DNA of 64,000 bases from an uncultured Thalassolituus sp. (GTDB lineage: Bacteria > Pseudomonadota > Gammaproteobacteria > Pseudomonadales > Oceanobacteraceae). Under the pieces are notes generated by a model, which made no database searches, was not told the DNA's origin, and worked only from the letters and a program-made list of their open reading frames with translations. The translations under genes and the position numbers were made by a program. The stretch spans positions 1-64,000 of the forward strand of contig CAJXUK010000011.1 in the NCBI GenBank assembly GCA_913061435.1. Direction: 5' to 3'. Positions 1-9,270 of this stretch are shown here, piece by piece (the stretch's first letter is position 1; each line of letters begins with the position of its first letter).

Positions 1-5
1 TAACT

Positions 6-21
6 TGGCCTAGCCTTTGCT
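6..21 (+). promoter_or_regulatory. sigma-54 promoter for fliK
   Basis: Reads TGGCCT-N5-TTGCT, with GG at 7-8 and GC at 19-20, the obligatory 10-base gap. It matches 9 of 11 positions of TGGCAC-N5-TTGCW. The predicted start of transcription, about 12 bases beyond the GC, leaves a leader of about 20 bases before the fliK ATG at 52. In Pseudomonas fliK is a sigma-54/FleR class III gene, which fits. Confidence 0.6.
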
Positions 22-51
22 GTTACCTCTATATGACTCATAGGAGGTATT

Positions 52-1239
52 ATGGAAAGCCCATTAATGCAGCAAGGTTCCGCGCCGCTTTTTAGTAGCT
101 CTGGATCTAAATCAAGTACATCGTCAATCACTGTTGGTTCTGCTTCTAATGGCTCGAAAAAGCCGGAGAATGAGGCTTTTAGCCAAGTTTTAGCAGATTA
201 TAAAAGTGATTCAGGCACACTATCAGAGACAACCTCAGATGCTGAGGTAGCGGAATCCCCAGACCTAGCAGATGTGAATAATCCGTCGAGCTTCGCCCTT
301 GATGCGGTCGATGATTTGCCGCAACTAGGACAAGGTTTGCCGTTTGCTGCAAGTGGTTTGTCGACGATAACCAGCCAAAGTTTTCCGGCACAAGCGTTAG
401 TTTCTAATTTATTACCGACTCAAGCTGGTCGCACTGGGACTCCTCTGACATTGGCGGCAAATGCTGGTACAGATGTTAATGGCGAGTTTGGTTTGGGTGA
501 GCGCTTTCTGGGTGCGCCCGAGCAAACGGCAGGATCAGCAGGTCAGTTTAAAGGTACGGGTTTAGATGGCCTTAAAGAGTCATCATTATCATTGTCTAAT
601 GAGAAAGGCCCTGCGTCAGGGATGAGTTCGTCGTTAACCGCTTTGCAGGCAGAAACCAGCTTATTAGCAGCAAAGAATAATCAAGACCCAGTGACCCAGT
701 CGTTGCAAGACCTTAATTTTATTGAAGAAGGCGAAAAGCTCGAAGCTGAATCTAAGTTAGTATTAGGTGAACGTAAGCAGGATGAGCAAATCTTAAAATT
801 AACTAAGAGGCAGCAGGCCTGGGGGGACGCTTTAACAGAACGTATTTCAATGAACGCCGCGAAAGATATTAAACAAGTGACGATACATCTCGATCCGCCA
901 GAGTTAGGCAGCTTAGAATTAAAAATGCAGGTGAAAGATGATCAGCAAACTCAGGTTCAGGTGGTTGTGCAAAATCATCAGGTGAAAGAAGCATTAGAAA
1001 GTAGTGCGCAGCGATTACGCGATATGTTAGCTAATCAAGGGCTTAATTTATCTGAGTTTGATGTGCATACCGATTCCGGGCAGGGGCAAGGAGGTCGACA
1101 AGATGCAGAGCTTGACGCCGATGGCCGGCTAGCACAGGAAGGTGAAGCAGATACTGACGGTTTGATGACGGTTGGTGATGAAATATCGCTTGATATAAAT
1201 TTACCTAAAAACAATAATTTATTGGATACCTTTGCTTAA
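52..1239 (+). CDS. fliK: Flagellar hook-length control protein FliK
   Basis: FliK is secreted through the flagellar export apparatus, measures hook length and switches substrate specificity through FlhB. The first 240 or so residues are Ser/Thr/Ala/Gln-rich and low in structure, as expected for the ruler part. The conserved C-terminal hook domain lies at about 255-345 and contains ITIHL-type sequence (VTIHLDPPELGSLELKM) followed by LRDMLANQGL. A strong Shine-Dalgarno AGGAGGT (42-48) sits just before the ATG. The gene opens the fliK-fliL cluster. The N-terminal part is poorly conserved, so the call rests on the C-terminal domain and position. Confidence 0.9.
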   Translation: MESPLMQQGSAPLFSSSGSKSSTSSITVGSASNGSKKPENEAFSQVLADYKSDSGTLSETTSDAEVAESPDLADVNNPSSFALDAVDDLPQLGQGLPFAASGLSTITSQSFPAQALVSNLLPTQAGRTGTPLTLAANAGTDVNGEFGLGERFLGAPEQTAGSAGQFKGTGLDGLKESSLSLSNEKGPASGMSSSLTALQAETSLLAAKNNQDPVTQSLQDLNFIEEGEKLEAESKLVLGERKQDEQILKLTKRQQAWGDALTERISMNAAKDIKQVTIHLDPPELGSLELKMQVKDDQQTQVQVVVQNHQVKEALESSAQRLRDMLANQGLNLSEFDVHTDSGQGQGGRQDAELDADGRLAQEGEADTDGLMTVGDEISLDINLPKNNNLLDTFA

Positions 1240-1281
1240 AACTGAATTTTTTGGCTTAAACGGGATATTTTTTGGCCTAAA

Positions 1282-1307
1282 GTGAATAAGATATCCTATC
1301 TATTCAC
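1282..1307. repeat. Inverted repeat between fliK and fliL
   Basis: Arms GTGAATAAGATA and TATCTATTCAC are complementary apart from one unpaired base, with a three-base centre. No run of T follows, so it is not a typical Rho-independent terminator. It lies about 25 bases upstream of the fliL sigma-54 promoter and could be a transcript end or an activator site. Confidence 0.45.
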
Positions 1308-1331
1308 GCCATTCGCTAGTTTTAAAGCGTT

Positions 1332-1347
1332 TGGCGTATTTCTTGCT
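1332..1347 (+). promoter_or_regulatory. sigma-54 promoter for fliLMNOPQR-flhB
   Basis: Reads TGGCGT-N5-TTGCT, with GG at 1333-1334 and GC at 1345-1346 (10-base gap), matching 9 of 11 consensus positions. It precedes fliL by about 33 bases. In Pseudomonas the fliL operon is a FleQ/sigma-54 class II unit, so the assignment agrees with family knowledge. Confidence 0.65.
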
Positions 1348-1379
1348 GTCACGATATCAACTGTTGGAGAAATGACGTT

Positions 1380-1910
1380 ATGGCTGAAGAAAAAGATTTA
1401 TCCTTGGATCAGGCTATCCCAGAGAACGAAGGGGGTGGTAAAAAGAAAAAGCTGATCATTATTATTGTCTTGGCTATTTTAGTCATTGCTATTGGTGCGG
1501 GTGTAGCGTGGTTTTTATTGGCAGATGATGATACTGAAAGCGATGTCGATGCAGAAGCTGCTGAAGAGGTAGTCGTAGAAGAAATTATTAAACCGGCTCA
1601 GTATATTAAATTGAAGCCGCGTTTTATTGTTAATTATAATGTCGGCACGCGTCAGCGTTTTTTACAAGCCAGTATCGAAATTATGACGCGCTCTCAAGAA
1701 GTCGTTGATGCGGTAGAGTTGCATAATCCGATGATTCGTAATGACATTGTAAGAATTTTATCTGACCAAGATTTTAATGCGTTAAGGCTGCCAGAAGGGC
1801 GCACCGCATTGCGTGATCAGCTGCGTGAACAGCTAATCACTACACTCAAAAATGAATCCGATGTAGACGATGTAGAAGCCATCTTGTTTACTGACTTTGT
1901 AATGCAATAA
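1380..1910 (+). CDS. fliL: Flagellar basal body-associated protein FliL
   Basis: Single-pass inner-membrane protein that associates with the stator and basal body and supports torque. A Lys-rich cytoplasmic stretch (GGGKKKKL) at about 18-25 precedes a hydrophobic transmembrane segment at about 25-47. An acidic linker (55-70) and the periplasmic FliL domain (about 73-176) follow. The 176-residue length is normal for the family. It is the first gene of the fliL operon, with a GGAGAAAT ribosome site just upstream and fliM 10 bases downstream. Confidence 0.95.
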   Translation: MAEEKDLSLDQAIPENEGGGKKKKLIIIIVLAILVIAIGAGVAWFLLADDDTESDVDAEAAEEVVVEEIIKPAQYIKLKPRFIVNYNVGTRQRFLQASIEIMTRSQEVVDAVELHNPMIRNDIVRILSDQDFNALRLPEGRTALRDQLREQLITTLKNESDVDDVEAILFTDFVMQ

Positions 1911-1920
1911 GGCGATTAAT

Positions 1921-2889
1921 GTGCAAGATTTATTAAGCCAAGATGAGATTGATGCCTTATTGCACGGTGTAGACGACGGCGATATTGAGCCCGAATCTGA
2001 CATTGACGACACTGGGGTAAAATCTTACGACATTACCAGTAACGACCGTATTGTTCGCGGCCGTATGCCGACGCTGGAAATGATAAATGAGCGTTTTTCA
2101 CGTTATACACGCATAAGTATGTTCAATTTCTTGCGCCGCAGTACCGAAGTGTCTTCAACTGGCGTACAGATTATGAAGTTTGGTGAATACGTTCATACCT
2201 TATATGTCCCCACTAGCTTGAATCTCGTAAAATTTCGCCCTTTAAGAGGCACGGCTTTATTTATTTTAGATGCAAAATTAGTGTTTAAATTGGTGGATAA
2301 CTTTTTTGGTGGTGACGGTCGTCATGCCAAAATCGAAGGGCGTGAATTTACACCCACTGAAATTCGGGTGATTCAGTTGGTATTGGCGCAAGTTTTTAAA
2401 GATTATAAAGAAGCTTGGAGCAGTATTTTAGAAGCTGAGTTTGAATACGTGGGCTCTGAAGTGAATCCGGCCATGGCCAATATTGTAAGCCCTTCAGAAG
2501 TTGTGGTGATAAGCACTTTTAATATTGAACTTGATGGCGGCGGGGGTGATTTACACATCACTGTGCCTTATTCCATGATTGAACCGATTCGTGAAACCCT
2601 TGATGCTGGCATGCAAAGCGATATTGACGATGTTGATGACCGTTGGTTGCAGTCTTTGCGCGAAGATATATTAAGTGCAAAAGTTGGTGTGCATGGTACG
2701 GTTGTAGAAAAAAAGATGTCGCTCAGAGATGTTTCTAAGCTCCACGCTGGGGATATTATTCCTATTGATTTACCAGAAACATTTACTTTAGAAGCTGAAG
2801 GCATTCCTATGTTTAGAGGAAAGCTGGGTGTTTCTGATGAGAATTTAGCTGTAAAAATTGTTGAACAAATTAATCATAAACGACGCTAA
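1921..2889 (+). CDS. fliM: Flagellar motor switch protein FliM
   Basis: C-ring component that binds phosphorylated CheY and sets rotation direction. The N-terminal CheY-binding peptide is present (DLLSQDEIDALLHGV, residues 3-17). The middle CheC-like domain and the C-terminal SPOA domain (about 250-320) fill a standard 322-residue protein. The start is GTG at 1921, preceded by AAGG; the overlapping ATG at 1919 is out of frame. It shares the operon with fliL and fliN. Confidence 0.97.
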   Translation: MQDLLSQDEIDALLHGVDDGDIEPESDIDDTGVKSYDITSNDRIVRGRMPTLEMINERFSRYTRISMFNFLRRSTEVSSTGVQIMKFGEYVHTLYVPTSLNLVKFRPLRGTALFILDAKLVFKLVDNFFGGDGRHAKIEGREFTPTEIRVIQLVLAQVFKDYKEAWSSILEAEFEYVGSEVNPAMANIVSPSEVVVISTFNIELDGGGGDLHITVPYSMIEPIRETLDAGMQSDIDDVDDRWLQSLREDILSAKVGVHGTVVEKKMSLRDVSKLHAGDIIPIDLPETFTLEAEGIPMFRGKLGVSDENLAVKIVEQINHKRR

Positions 2890-2909
2890 CGCGTTCGCTG
2901 GGGGCCGTT

Positions 2910-3464
2910 ATGAGTGATGACACTAATAACCAAGACGAAAATGAAAATGAACAAAATCTTGAACAAGCGGATGTCAATGTTGATGATTTAGCCGCCGATG
3001 TATTAGCCGGTGTTGAAGAAGCATCGAGTCAAGATGAGTCTGTTGCCGACGAATGGGCTGCGGCTATGGCTGAAGATCCCACTGCAGAAGCCGCTGGAGA
3101 TCTAGGAGATGATTGGGCCAGTGCAATGGCTGAAGATGACACCATTAAACAAGCTCCACTGGATTCATTAACGGATGAATCCAAACCAATGTCTGGTGAT
3201 TTAACGCCAGAATTGGATGTGATTCTTGATATACCAGTATCTATTTCGATGGAAGTGGGTCGCACTCAGATTCCGATTCGTAATTTGTTGCAGTTAAACC
3301 AGGGTTCGGTTGTTGAATTAGATCGTTTAGCCGGCGAGCCTTTGGATGTGTTGGTGAATGGCACTTTAATTGCGCATGGTGAAGTTGTGATGGTGAACGA
3401 TAAGTTCGGTATTCGTTTAACGGATGTGGTGAGTCAAAGTGAAAGAATTCAGCGCTTGCGTTAA
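2910..3464 (+). CDS. fliN: Flagellar motor switch protein FliN
   Basis: C-ring protein that assembles with FliM and helps export by docking FliH. The C-terminal SPOA domain spans about 105-183 (LDIPVSISMEVGRTQIPIRNLL then [16 protein letters not shown]). The N-terminal 100 residues are very acidic and contain two similar DEWAAAMAEDPT / DDWASAMAEDDT motifs. Such extensions occur in Pseudomonas-type FliN. Its last 26 bases overlap the start of fliO in another frame. Confidence 0.95.
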   Translation: MSDDTNNQDENENEQNLEQADVNVDDLAADVLAGVEEASSQDESVADEWAAAMAEDPTAEAAGDLGDDWASAMAEDDTIKQAPLDSLTDESKPMSGDLTPELDVILDIPVSISMEVGRTQIPIRNLLQLNQGSVVELDRLAGEPLDVLVNGTLIAHGEVVMVNDKFGIRLTDVVSQSERIQRLR

Positions 3465-3891
3465 ACCAGTGTTTGCTACTTTATTATTGCTCTGCATGCC
3501 TTTTGTATCGCATGCGGTCGAGGCGGTAGAAACACCGTTGGCTACCAGCGATCCTATGTCGTCAATCGGGCGGGTAGCCTTGACGCTGGTGGCTATGATT
3601 GGCTTTATTTTACTATTGGCTTATGGCGCCAAGCGCTTGCAAAATATGACGGCCGCAGGGCGAAGTAGTTTAGCGCCTAAAGGCCAAGCAATTAAAACTT
3701 TAGCGACTATATCTCTTGGTCTAAAAGAAAAAGTATCACTTTTGCAAGTGGGTGAACAACAGTTGTTGGTGGGAATAACTGCCCATTCGATCCAAACCTT
3801 ATTAGTCTTGGAAGAACCGATCAATGCCAGTGATATTGATCAGCAGACGCCAGTTTTTCAGGCCATTTTAAATAAGGCGCTGCATAAATAA
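3439..3891 (+). CDS. fliO: Flagellar export protein FliO
   Basis: Small membrane protein that helps assemble the FliP ring of the flagellar type III export gate. It has a signal-like hydrophobic start (residues 9-26), a transmembrane helix at about 43-63 ([23 protein letters not shown]) and a cytoplasmic tail with the conserved [22 protein letters not shown] segment. The 150 residues are typical. The GTG start lies inside fliN, and the stop overlaps the fliP ATG by one base (TAATG). Both overlaps suggest translational coupling. Confidence 0.9.
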   Translation: MKEFSACVKPVFATLLLLCMPFVSHAVEAVETPLATSDPMSSIGRVALTLVAMIGFILLLAYGAKRLQNMTAAGRSSLAPKGQAIKTLATISLGLKEKVSLLQVGEQQLLVGITAHSIQTLLVLEEPINASDIDQQTPVFQAILNKALHK

Positions 3892-4649
3892 TGAAGTCTT
3901 TTATCTTTAAAATTTTTCCTTTGTTTTTGTTGAGTTTTTTTCCGACTTTAGTATCGGCCGATATCAATGCTTTGGGTATTCCTGCGGTTACTTTTCAGCA
4001 AACCGATACGGGTGGTGAATACACGGTAACGTTGCAAATTCTAGCGTTAATGACGCTATTGAGTTTGCTACCAGCCATTATTATGATGATGACCGCGTTT
4101 ACCCGTATCATTGTCGTGTTGGCGATCCTGCGACAAGCGTTAGGTTTGCAACAAACACCTTCTAATCAAGTGGTGTTGGGGATGTCACTGTTTTTAACGG
4201 CGTTTATCATGATGCCGGTATTTGAAAAAGTAAACGAAGTTGCTATTCAGCCCTACATTAACGAAACCATTAAACCTTTGGAGGCTTTACAGCTAGCCTC
4301 TGAGCCGATGAAAGAATTTATGTTGGCACAAACTCGTGAAACCGATTTAAATTTATTTGTGCGTATATCCGGTCGCCAAGATTTACTTAGCCCAGATGAA
4401 ACGCCCTTGCATATATTAATTCCAGCGTTTGTAACCAGCGAGCTAAAAACAGCCTTTCAGATTGGTTTTTTATTGTTTATTCCTTTTTTAATTATTGACC
4501 TTGTGGTTGCTAGTATTCTTATGGCCATGGGTATGATGATGTTATCGCCAATTATTATTTCTTTGCCATTTAAAATCATGCTGTTTGTTTTAATTGATGG
4601 TTGGGCGTTGGTGATGGGTACTCTCGCTAATAGCTTTGGGACAATATAA
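3891..4649 (+). CDS. fliP: Flagellar export gate protein FliP
   Basis: Core subunit of the FliPQR export gate in the inner membrane. A cleavable signal sequence (residues 1-23, ending SADI) is followed by several transmembrane segments. Family signatures are visible: [20 protein letters not shown] at about 66-85, [11 protein letters not shown], and the C-terminal [20 protein letters not shown]. Length (252) is normal. Translation is probably coupled to fliO. Confidence 0.97.
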   Translation: MKSFIFKIFPLFLLSFFPTLVSADINALGIPAVTFQQTDTGGEYTVTLQILALMTLLSLLPAIIMMMTAFTRIIVVLAILRQALGLQQTPSNQVVLGMSLFLTAFIMMPVFEKVNEVAIQPYINETIKPLEALQLASEPMKEFMLAQTRETDLNLFVRISGRQDLLSPDETPLHILIPAFVTSELKTAFQIGFLLFIPFLIIDLVVASILMAMGMMMLSPIIISLPFKIMLFVLIDGWALVMGTLANSFGTI

Positions 4650-4704
4650 TGAGCATTTGGGTGAGCATTAGCGTCAGTACCTCAAACACATTAACGGGGG
4701 CGAT

Positions 4705-4974
4705 ATGGGGGTAGCGGATATTGGCGATTTGTTTACTCAGGCTTTGTATATCATCGTTTTAATAGTATTTGTGATGGTGGTTCCAAGCTTGATTGTAGGT
4801 TTAGTTGTAGCAACGTTTCAGGCAGCCACTCAGATTAACGAACAAACGCTGAGTTTTTTACCACGTCTAATTATTACTCTGCTAAGTTTGATTTTTTTTG
4901 GCTCGTGGGCGGTTAATAAAGTCGTTGAATACACCCTCGGTATTTATACCAACATTCCCTTTTTAGTCGGTTAA
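4705..4974 (+). CDS. fliQ: Flagellar export gate protein FliQ
   Basis: Two-helix inner-membrane protein of the FliPQR gate; 89 residues, the standard size. Helices are at about 14-38 and 55-75, and the conserved VGLVVATFQAATQINEQTLSF motif lies between them. A GGGGGCGAT stretch precedes the ATG. It sits between fliP and fliR with an unremarkable 55-base spacer. Confidence 0.96.
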   Translation: MGVADIGDLFTQALYIIVLIVFVMVVPSLIVGLVVATFQAATQINEQTLSFLPRLIITLLSLIFFGSWAVNKVVEYTLGIYTNIPFLVG

Positions 4975-4985
4975 AGGCTAGCATT

Positions 4986-5765
4986 ATGCTGGAGTTCACC
5001 GCCCTCGATTTAAATGGCTGGGTTAGCCAATACTTTTACCCGTTTGCTCGTATTGCCGGTTGTTTAGGAGTGATGCCATTACTGGGAAGTAAGTTGGTGC
5101 CTCGCCAGATTCGCATTTTATTATCGGTGGCCATTACTTTAATCGTTGCGCCTTTGATACCTGCTGTACCAGATGTTGAGCCGCTATCATTGGCATCGTT
5201 TACGATTATTTTTCAGCAAATGCTGATTGGCATAGTACTGGGTTTTATGGTTGAAATTGTTACTCAGATTTTTGTTTTGGCAGGGCAGTTAATTGCCATG
5301 CAAACAGGTTTGGGAATCGCGACTACGGTTGATCCTGCCCAGGGTGTTTCTGTGGTGGTCGTGAGCCAGTGGTTTTTATTCTTAGTCAGTTTGACTTTTT
5401 TGGCGTTAAACGGTCACTTGGTCGTGATTGAGGTGGTGGTAGAAAGTTTTTACACCATGCCGATTAGTGATCGTGGTTGGAACGCAGAAGATTACGGTAA
5501 AATGATTTTATGGGGCGGTTGGATGTTTGCTTCTGCTTTAGTCATCGCTCTGCCGGCGTTAACGTCTTTATTGATTGTAAACTTTGCCTTTGGGGTAATG
5601 ACCCGGGCAGCGCCACAGTTAAATATTTTTGCCTTGGGTTTTCCGGTAACCATGATGGTGGGTTTGGCCATTATTTGGTTAACGATTGGCCAGTTAGGGG
5701 AGAGTTTTCATGACTTATTGGAAACTCTATTTGAATTTTTACGTTCATTAATCCGAACGCGGTGA
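4986..5765 (+). CDS. fliR: Flagellar export gate protein FliR
   Basis: Inner-membrane export gate subunit that completes the FliP5-FliQ4-FliR1 complex. It has about six hydrophobic segments in 259 residues. Typical features are FYPFARIAGCLGVMPLLGS near the N-terminus, GFMVEIVTQIFVLAGQLIAMQTGLG in the middle, and APQLNIFALGFPVTMMVGL at the C-terminal side. It lies 11 bases after fliQ in the same transcription unit. Confidence 0.96.
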   Translation: MLEFTALDLNGWVSQYFYPFARIAGCLGVMPLLGSKLVPRQIRILLSVAITLIVAPLIPAVPDVEPLSLASFTIIFQQMLIGIVLGFMVEIVTQIFVLAGQLIAMQTGLGIATTVDPAQGVSVVVVSQWFLFLVSLTFLALNGHLVVIEVVVESFYTMPISDRGWNAEDYGKMILWGGWMFASALVIALPALTSLLIVNFAFGVMTRAAPQLNIFALGFPVTMMVGLAIIWLTIGQLGESFHDLLETLFEFLRSLIRTR

Positions 5766-5797
5766 TGATCTTATGATCGCGTTAATGGAGCATATTG

Positions 5798-6940
5798 ATG
5801 GCTGAAGAAGACAGCAGTCAAGAAAAAACAGAGGAACCCACCGAGCGGAAAATTCAGAAATCGAAAGATGATGGACAGACCGCTCGTTCAAAAGAATTAA
5901 ATACAACGGCTATTTTACTTTTTGGCGCGTTGGGCTTGGTTGCGTTTGGTTCTTTTATGGGTGACAAAATGTACCACATCGCCCGCTATAATTTGGATGT
6001 CGAGCGTGCCGCCGCGTTTGATTCTAATTATATGTTTAGCCATTTGTCAGAATCCATGTGGGAGGCTGTCGCAGCGTTATCTCCTTGGTTGATTTTGGTG
6101 TTGATTGCGGCTTTTTTATCACCTTTGGGTGTGGGCGGCTGGTTATTCAGTGCTAAGTCTTTGGCACCTAAGTTATCGCGTATTGATCCTTTTGCTGGCT
6201 TCAAACGCATGTTTTCAATGAATTCTCTAGTAGAACTGATTAAAGCGTGGGCAAAGGTATTGGTGGTGGGTGCGGTGGCGTACTTTGTGATTGCTTATTA
6301 TTTTCAAGATGCAATGGCTTTGCAAAATGCACCGGTTAGACCGGCTATTAAACGTTCTTCGGAAATTGTGCTGTGGGCTGCGGTTATTTTATGTGCTTCT
6401 ACGTTAATTATTGCAATGGTCGATGTGCCTTGGCAATTGTATAGCCACAATAAAAAGTTGCGCATGTCGTTGCAAGAAGTGAAAGACGAATTTAAAGACA
6501 CTGAAGGTAAGCCAGAAGTAAAAGGCCGCATTCGACAAATGCAACGTGAGGCCGCTCAACGCAGAATGATGGGCGCGGTACCTGATGCTGATGTGATTAT
6601 CACAAACCCCACTCACTATGCTGTAGCGTTAAAATACGCTGGTGGCGGTGGTGCACCTGTGGTTGTTGCAAAAGGTATTGAGCAAACGGCATTAAAAATA
6701 CGAGAAATTGCCAAGGCGCATAACGTACCCCAAATGGAAGCCCCGCCATTAGCACGAGCGATTTATACTCACACCCGAATAGACGATGAAATTCCGGAAG
6801 GTTTGTACGTCGCTGTTGCACAGGTTCTGGCATACATTTATCAGGTAGATCAGTTTGCTAAAGGTCAGGGTCCTAAGCCAGAGCGTCGTCCTGATATGCC
6901 GATTCCTAAAGACTTACGCGTTGAGCCAGATAAAAGTTAG
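5798..6940 (+). CDS. flhB: Flagellar export switch protein FlhB
   Basis: Membrane protein that changes export specificity from rod/hook to filament substrates after self-cleavage. The autocleavage motif NPTH is present (IITNPTHYAVALKY, about residues 268-281). Four transmembrane segments precede it, and the N-terminal EKTEEPTERKIQKSKDDGQ signature is present. The ATG at 5798 is chosen over a TTG directly before it because AATGGAG is well spaced from the ATG. It ends the fliL operon, followed by a 125-base gap with the flhA promoter. Confidence 0.96.
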   Translation: MAEEDSSQEKTEEPTERKIQKSKDDGQTARSKELNTTAILLFGALGLVAFGSFMGDKMYHIARYNLDVERAAAFDSNYMFSHLSESMWEAVAALSPWLILVLIAAFLSPLGVGGWLFSAKSLAPKLSRIDPFAGFKRMFSMNSLVELIKAWAKVLVVGAVAYFVIAYYFQDAMALQNAPVRPAIKRSSEIVLWAAVILCASTLIIAMVDVPWQLYSHNKKLRMSLQEVKDEFKDTEGKPEVKGRIRQMQREAAQRRMMGAVPDADVIITNPTHYAVALKYAGGGGAPVVVAKGIEQTALKIREIAKAHNVPQMEAPPLARAIYTHTRIDDEIPEGLYVAVAQVLAYIYQVDQFAKGQGPKPERRPDMPIPKDLRVEPDKS

Positions 6941-7009
6941 CATGTTTTAAGGCCAGCGGTTTTGTCGTTGTTAAATAATTTCATAAAAATATCGCCATAA
7001 TTTCAAAGT

Positions 7010-7025
7010 TAGCACCTTTCTTGCA
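7010..7025 (+). promoter_or_regulatory. sigma-54 promoter for flhA
   Basis: Reads TAGCAC-N5-TTGCA, matching 10 of 11 positions of TGGCAC-N5-TTGCW; the one miss is the first G of the -24 pair. Transcription would begin near 7037, giving a leader of about 30 bases before the flhA ATG at 7066. The TTG of the -12 element (7021) is in frame with flhA and can be mistaken for its start codon. Confidence 0.6.
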
Positions 7026-7065
7026 AAGAGACTTAATAACGTCAATTTTTTGCAGTAAGGTATTT

Positions 7066-9270
7066 ATGGCCACGTTAAATCGCGGACAAATCTTTGAACA
7101 GATTAGAGGTAATTTTATTACTCTAATCACGGGTAATCTCGGCATTCCATTTATGCTGCTGATTTTGCTAGGCATGATGACCCTGCCTTTGCCGCCGTTT
7201 TTGTTGGATACTTTCTTTACTTTCAATATTGCGATTTCGATCGTGGTGTTGCTTATCTGTGTATATTCCAAAAAGCCGTTAGATTTTGCCGTTTTCCCCA
7301 GTATTTTGTTGGTTGCTACTTTATTACGCTTAGCGCTGAACGTTGCTTCTACCCGTGTTGTTTTGCTCGAAGGTCACCAGGGAGGTGATTCTGCGGGTAA
7401 GGTAATTGAAGCCTTCGGTGAAGTATTAATTGGTGGTAACTATGCTGTAGGTCTTGTGGTATTCGCTATTTTAATGATTATTAACTTTGTCGTGGTTACC
7501 AAGGGTGCGGGTCGAGTGGCCGAAGTAAGTGCCCGCTTCACCTTGGATGCAATGCCGGGTAAACAAATGGCGATTGATGCGGATTTGAACGCGGGTTTAA
7601 TGGACGCTGACCAAGCTAAGGCTCGTCGTTCAGAAATTGCTGCCGAAGCTGAATTTTACGGTTCAATGGACGGTGCCAGTAAATTCGTTAAAGGCGATGC
7701 GATAGCCGGTATCTTAATTTTGGTTATTAACGTAGTGGGTGGTTTTGCCATTGGTATGGGTCAGCATGACTTGTTATTTGCCGATGCGGTTCAAAAATAT
7801 ACCATTTTAGCCATTGGTGATGGTTTGGTTGCACAAATCCCTTCGTTATTGTTATCAACAGCCACGGCCATTATGGTAACTCGTAACAGTGATGCGGTTG
7901 ATGTAGGTGATCAGATCATTGGTCAAATGTTTGATTCTCCTAGAGCATTAGCGATTACCGCTATTGTATTATTTTTTATGGGCATTATTCCGGGCATGCC
8001 TCATTTTGTATTCTTATTTGCGGCTGCATTGGCGGGCGCGGGTGCGTACTTTATTCAATGGCGCAATGAAGGTGGGGTTTTTGTCGATGGCAAGCCAGTA
8101 ACCGGTAAAAACGCCGAGGCTGCTCAAAGCAACAGTTCGGCCAGCAAAGCCATGGCTAATACCGGCGGCGCGCCACCTTTGCCGGGAGAAGCTTTACCCG
8201 AACAAGAAGTTAAGGAGCTGGGCTGGGATGATGTAGAAACCGTAGATCGAGTGGGTCTTGAGGTCGGTTATCGTTTGATTCCATTAGTAGATAAAAACCA
8301 AGGTGGTCAGCTATTGGCCCGGATTAAAGGTGTGCGTAAAAAGTTATCTCAAGATATTGGTTTTTTAATGCCATCGGTACATATTCGTGACAATTTAGAT
8401 TTAATGCCGAGTCAATATCGAATTACTTTAATGGGTGTGACCTTGGCCGAAGCTGAAATTTATCCCGAACGTGAGATGGCGATTAATCCGGGTCAGGTTT
8501 TTGGCAAGCTTGAAGGGATAGAAACTCTCGATCCCGCTTTTGGGTTAGAAGCCTTGTGGATTGAAAGTACGCAAAAAGATAAAGCGCAAACTTTAGGCTA
8601 TACCGTCGTAGATGCCAGTACGGTAGTTGCAACTCATTTGAATCAATTACTGAATAAGCATGCTCACGAACTGATTGGCCATGAAGATGTGCAGAAGATG
8701 TTGGATATATTGAGTGATTCATCTCCTAAATTGGCTGAAGAGTTAGTGCCGAATACGGTTTCAATTAGCCAGCTATTAACTGTATTACAGTCTTTATTAC
8801 GCGAAGATGTGCCAGTGCGTGATATGCGCACAATAGCCGAATCTTTGGCGAATATGTCGCCAAAGAGTCAAGAAGTTGCCGCTTTGACGGGTGCTGCCCG
8901 AGCCGGTCTGGCACGTTTGATCATCCAAAACATCTTTGGTACCGCGGATGAGCTCAGTGTTATGACCCTAGACCCAGCTTTGGAACAGTTATTGCTTAAG
9001 ACAGTACAACAGAGTGCACAGCAGACAGGCAATATGGATACCTTAGTAATTGAACCTAGCATGGCCGACGCCATTCAGCGTTCTTTGATGAACGCAACAC
9101 AAGAGCAGGAAAATGCAGGCCGTCCAGCGGTGCTTGTGGTTTCAAGCCAGCTACGTCCTGTATTGTCGAGATTTGTGCGTAACTCAATTGAACATCTAAG
9201 TGTCTTGTCTTATCAAGAGATTCCAGATAACAAAACGATTACGATTGTCTCTACCGTGGGGGCTCAATAA
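7066..9270 (+). CDS. flhA: Flagellar export gate protein FlhA
   Basis: Largest export gate protein: a nonameric ring with an N-terminal membrane domain (about residues 15-310) and a cytoplasmic domain that docks chaperone-substrate complexes. The FHIPEP-family signature is seen as VSARFTLDAMPGKQMAIDADL. The cytoplasmic part starts after a linker rich in Ala/Ser/Pro (about 345-370). The ATG at 7066 follows AGTAAGG and gives 734 residues. An in-frame TTG at 7021 lies in the promoter and is rejected. flhF follows immediately. Confidence 0.97.
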   Translation: MATLNRGQIFEQIRGNFITLITGNLGIPFMLLILLGMMTLPLPPFLLDTFFTFNIAISIVVLLICVYSKKPLDFAVFPSILLVATLLRLALNVASTRVVLLEGHQGGDSAGKVIEAFGEVLIGGNYAVGLVVFAILMIINFVVVTKGAGRVAEVSARFTLDAMPGKQMAIDADLNAGLMDADQAKARRSEIAAEAEFYGSMDGASKFVKGDAIAGILILVINVVGGFAIGMGQHDLLFADAVQKYTILAIGDGLVAQIPSLLLSTATAIMVTRNSDAVDVGDQIIGQMFDSPRALAITAIVLFFMGIIPGMPHFVFLFAAALAGAGAYFIQWRNEGGVFVDGKPVTGKNAEAAQSNSSASKAMANTGGAPPLPGEALPEQEVKELGWDDVETVDRVGLEVGYRLIPLVDKNQGGQLLARIKGVRKKLSQDIGFLMPSVHIRDNLDLMPSQYRITLMGVTLAEAEIYPEREMAINPGQVFGKLEGIETLDPAFGLEALWIESTQKDKAQTLGYTVVDASTVVATHLNQLLNKHAHELIGHEDVQKMLDILSDSSPKLAEELVPNTVSISQLLTVLQSLLREDVPVRDMRTIAESLANMSPKSQEVAALTGAARAGLARLIIQNIFGTADELSVMTLDPALEQLLLKTVQQSAQQTGNMDTLVIEPSMADAIQRSLMNATQEQENAGRPAVLVVSSQLRPVLSRFVRNSIEHLSVLSYQEIPDNKTITIVSTVGAQ

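Noticed and set aside
25-48. Hairpin ACCTCTAT / ATAGGAGGT covering the fliK ribosome site
   Set aside because: The predicted sigma-54 transcript starts near 32, so the left arm would mostly not be in the mRNA.
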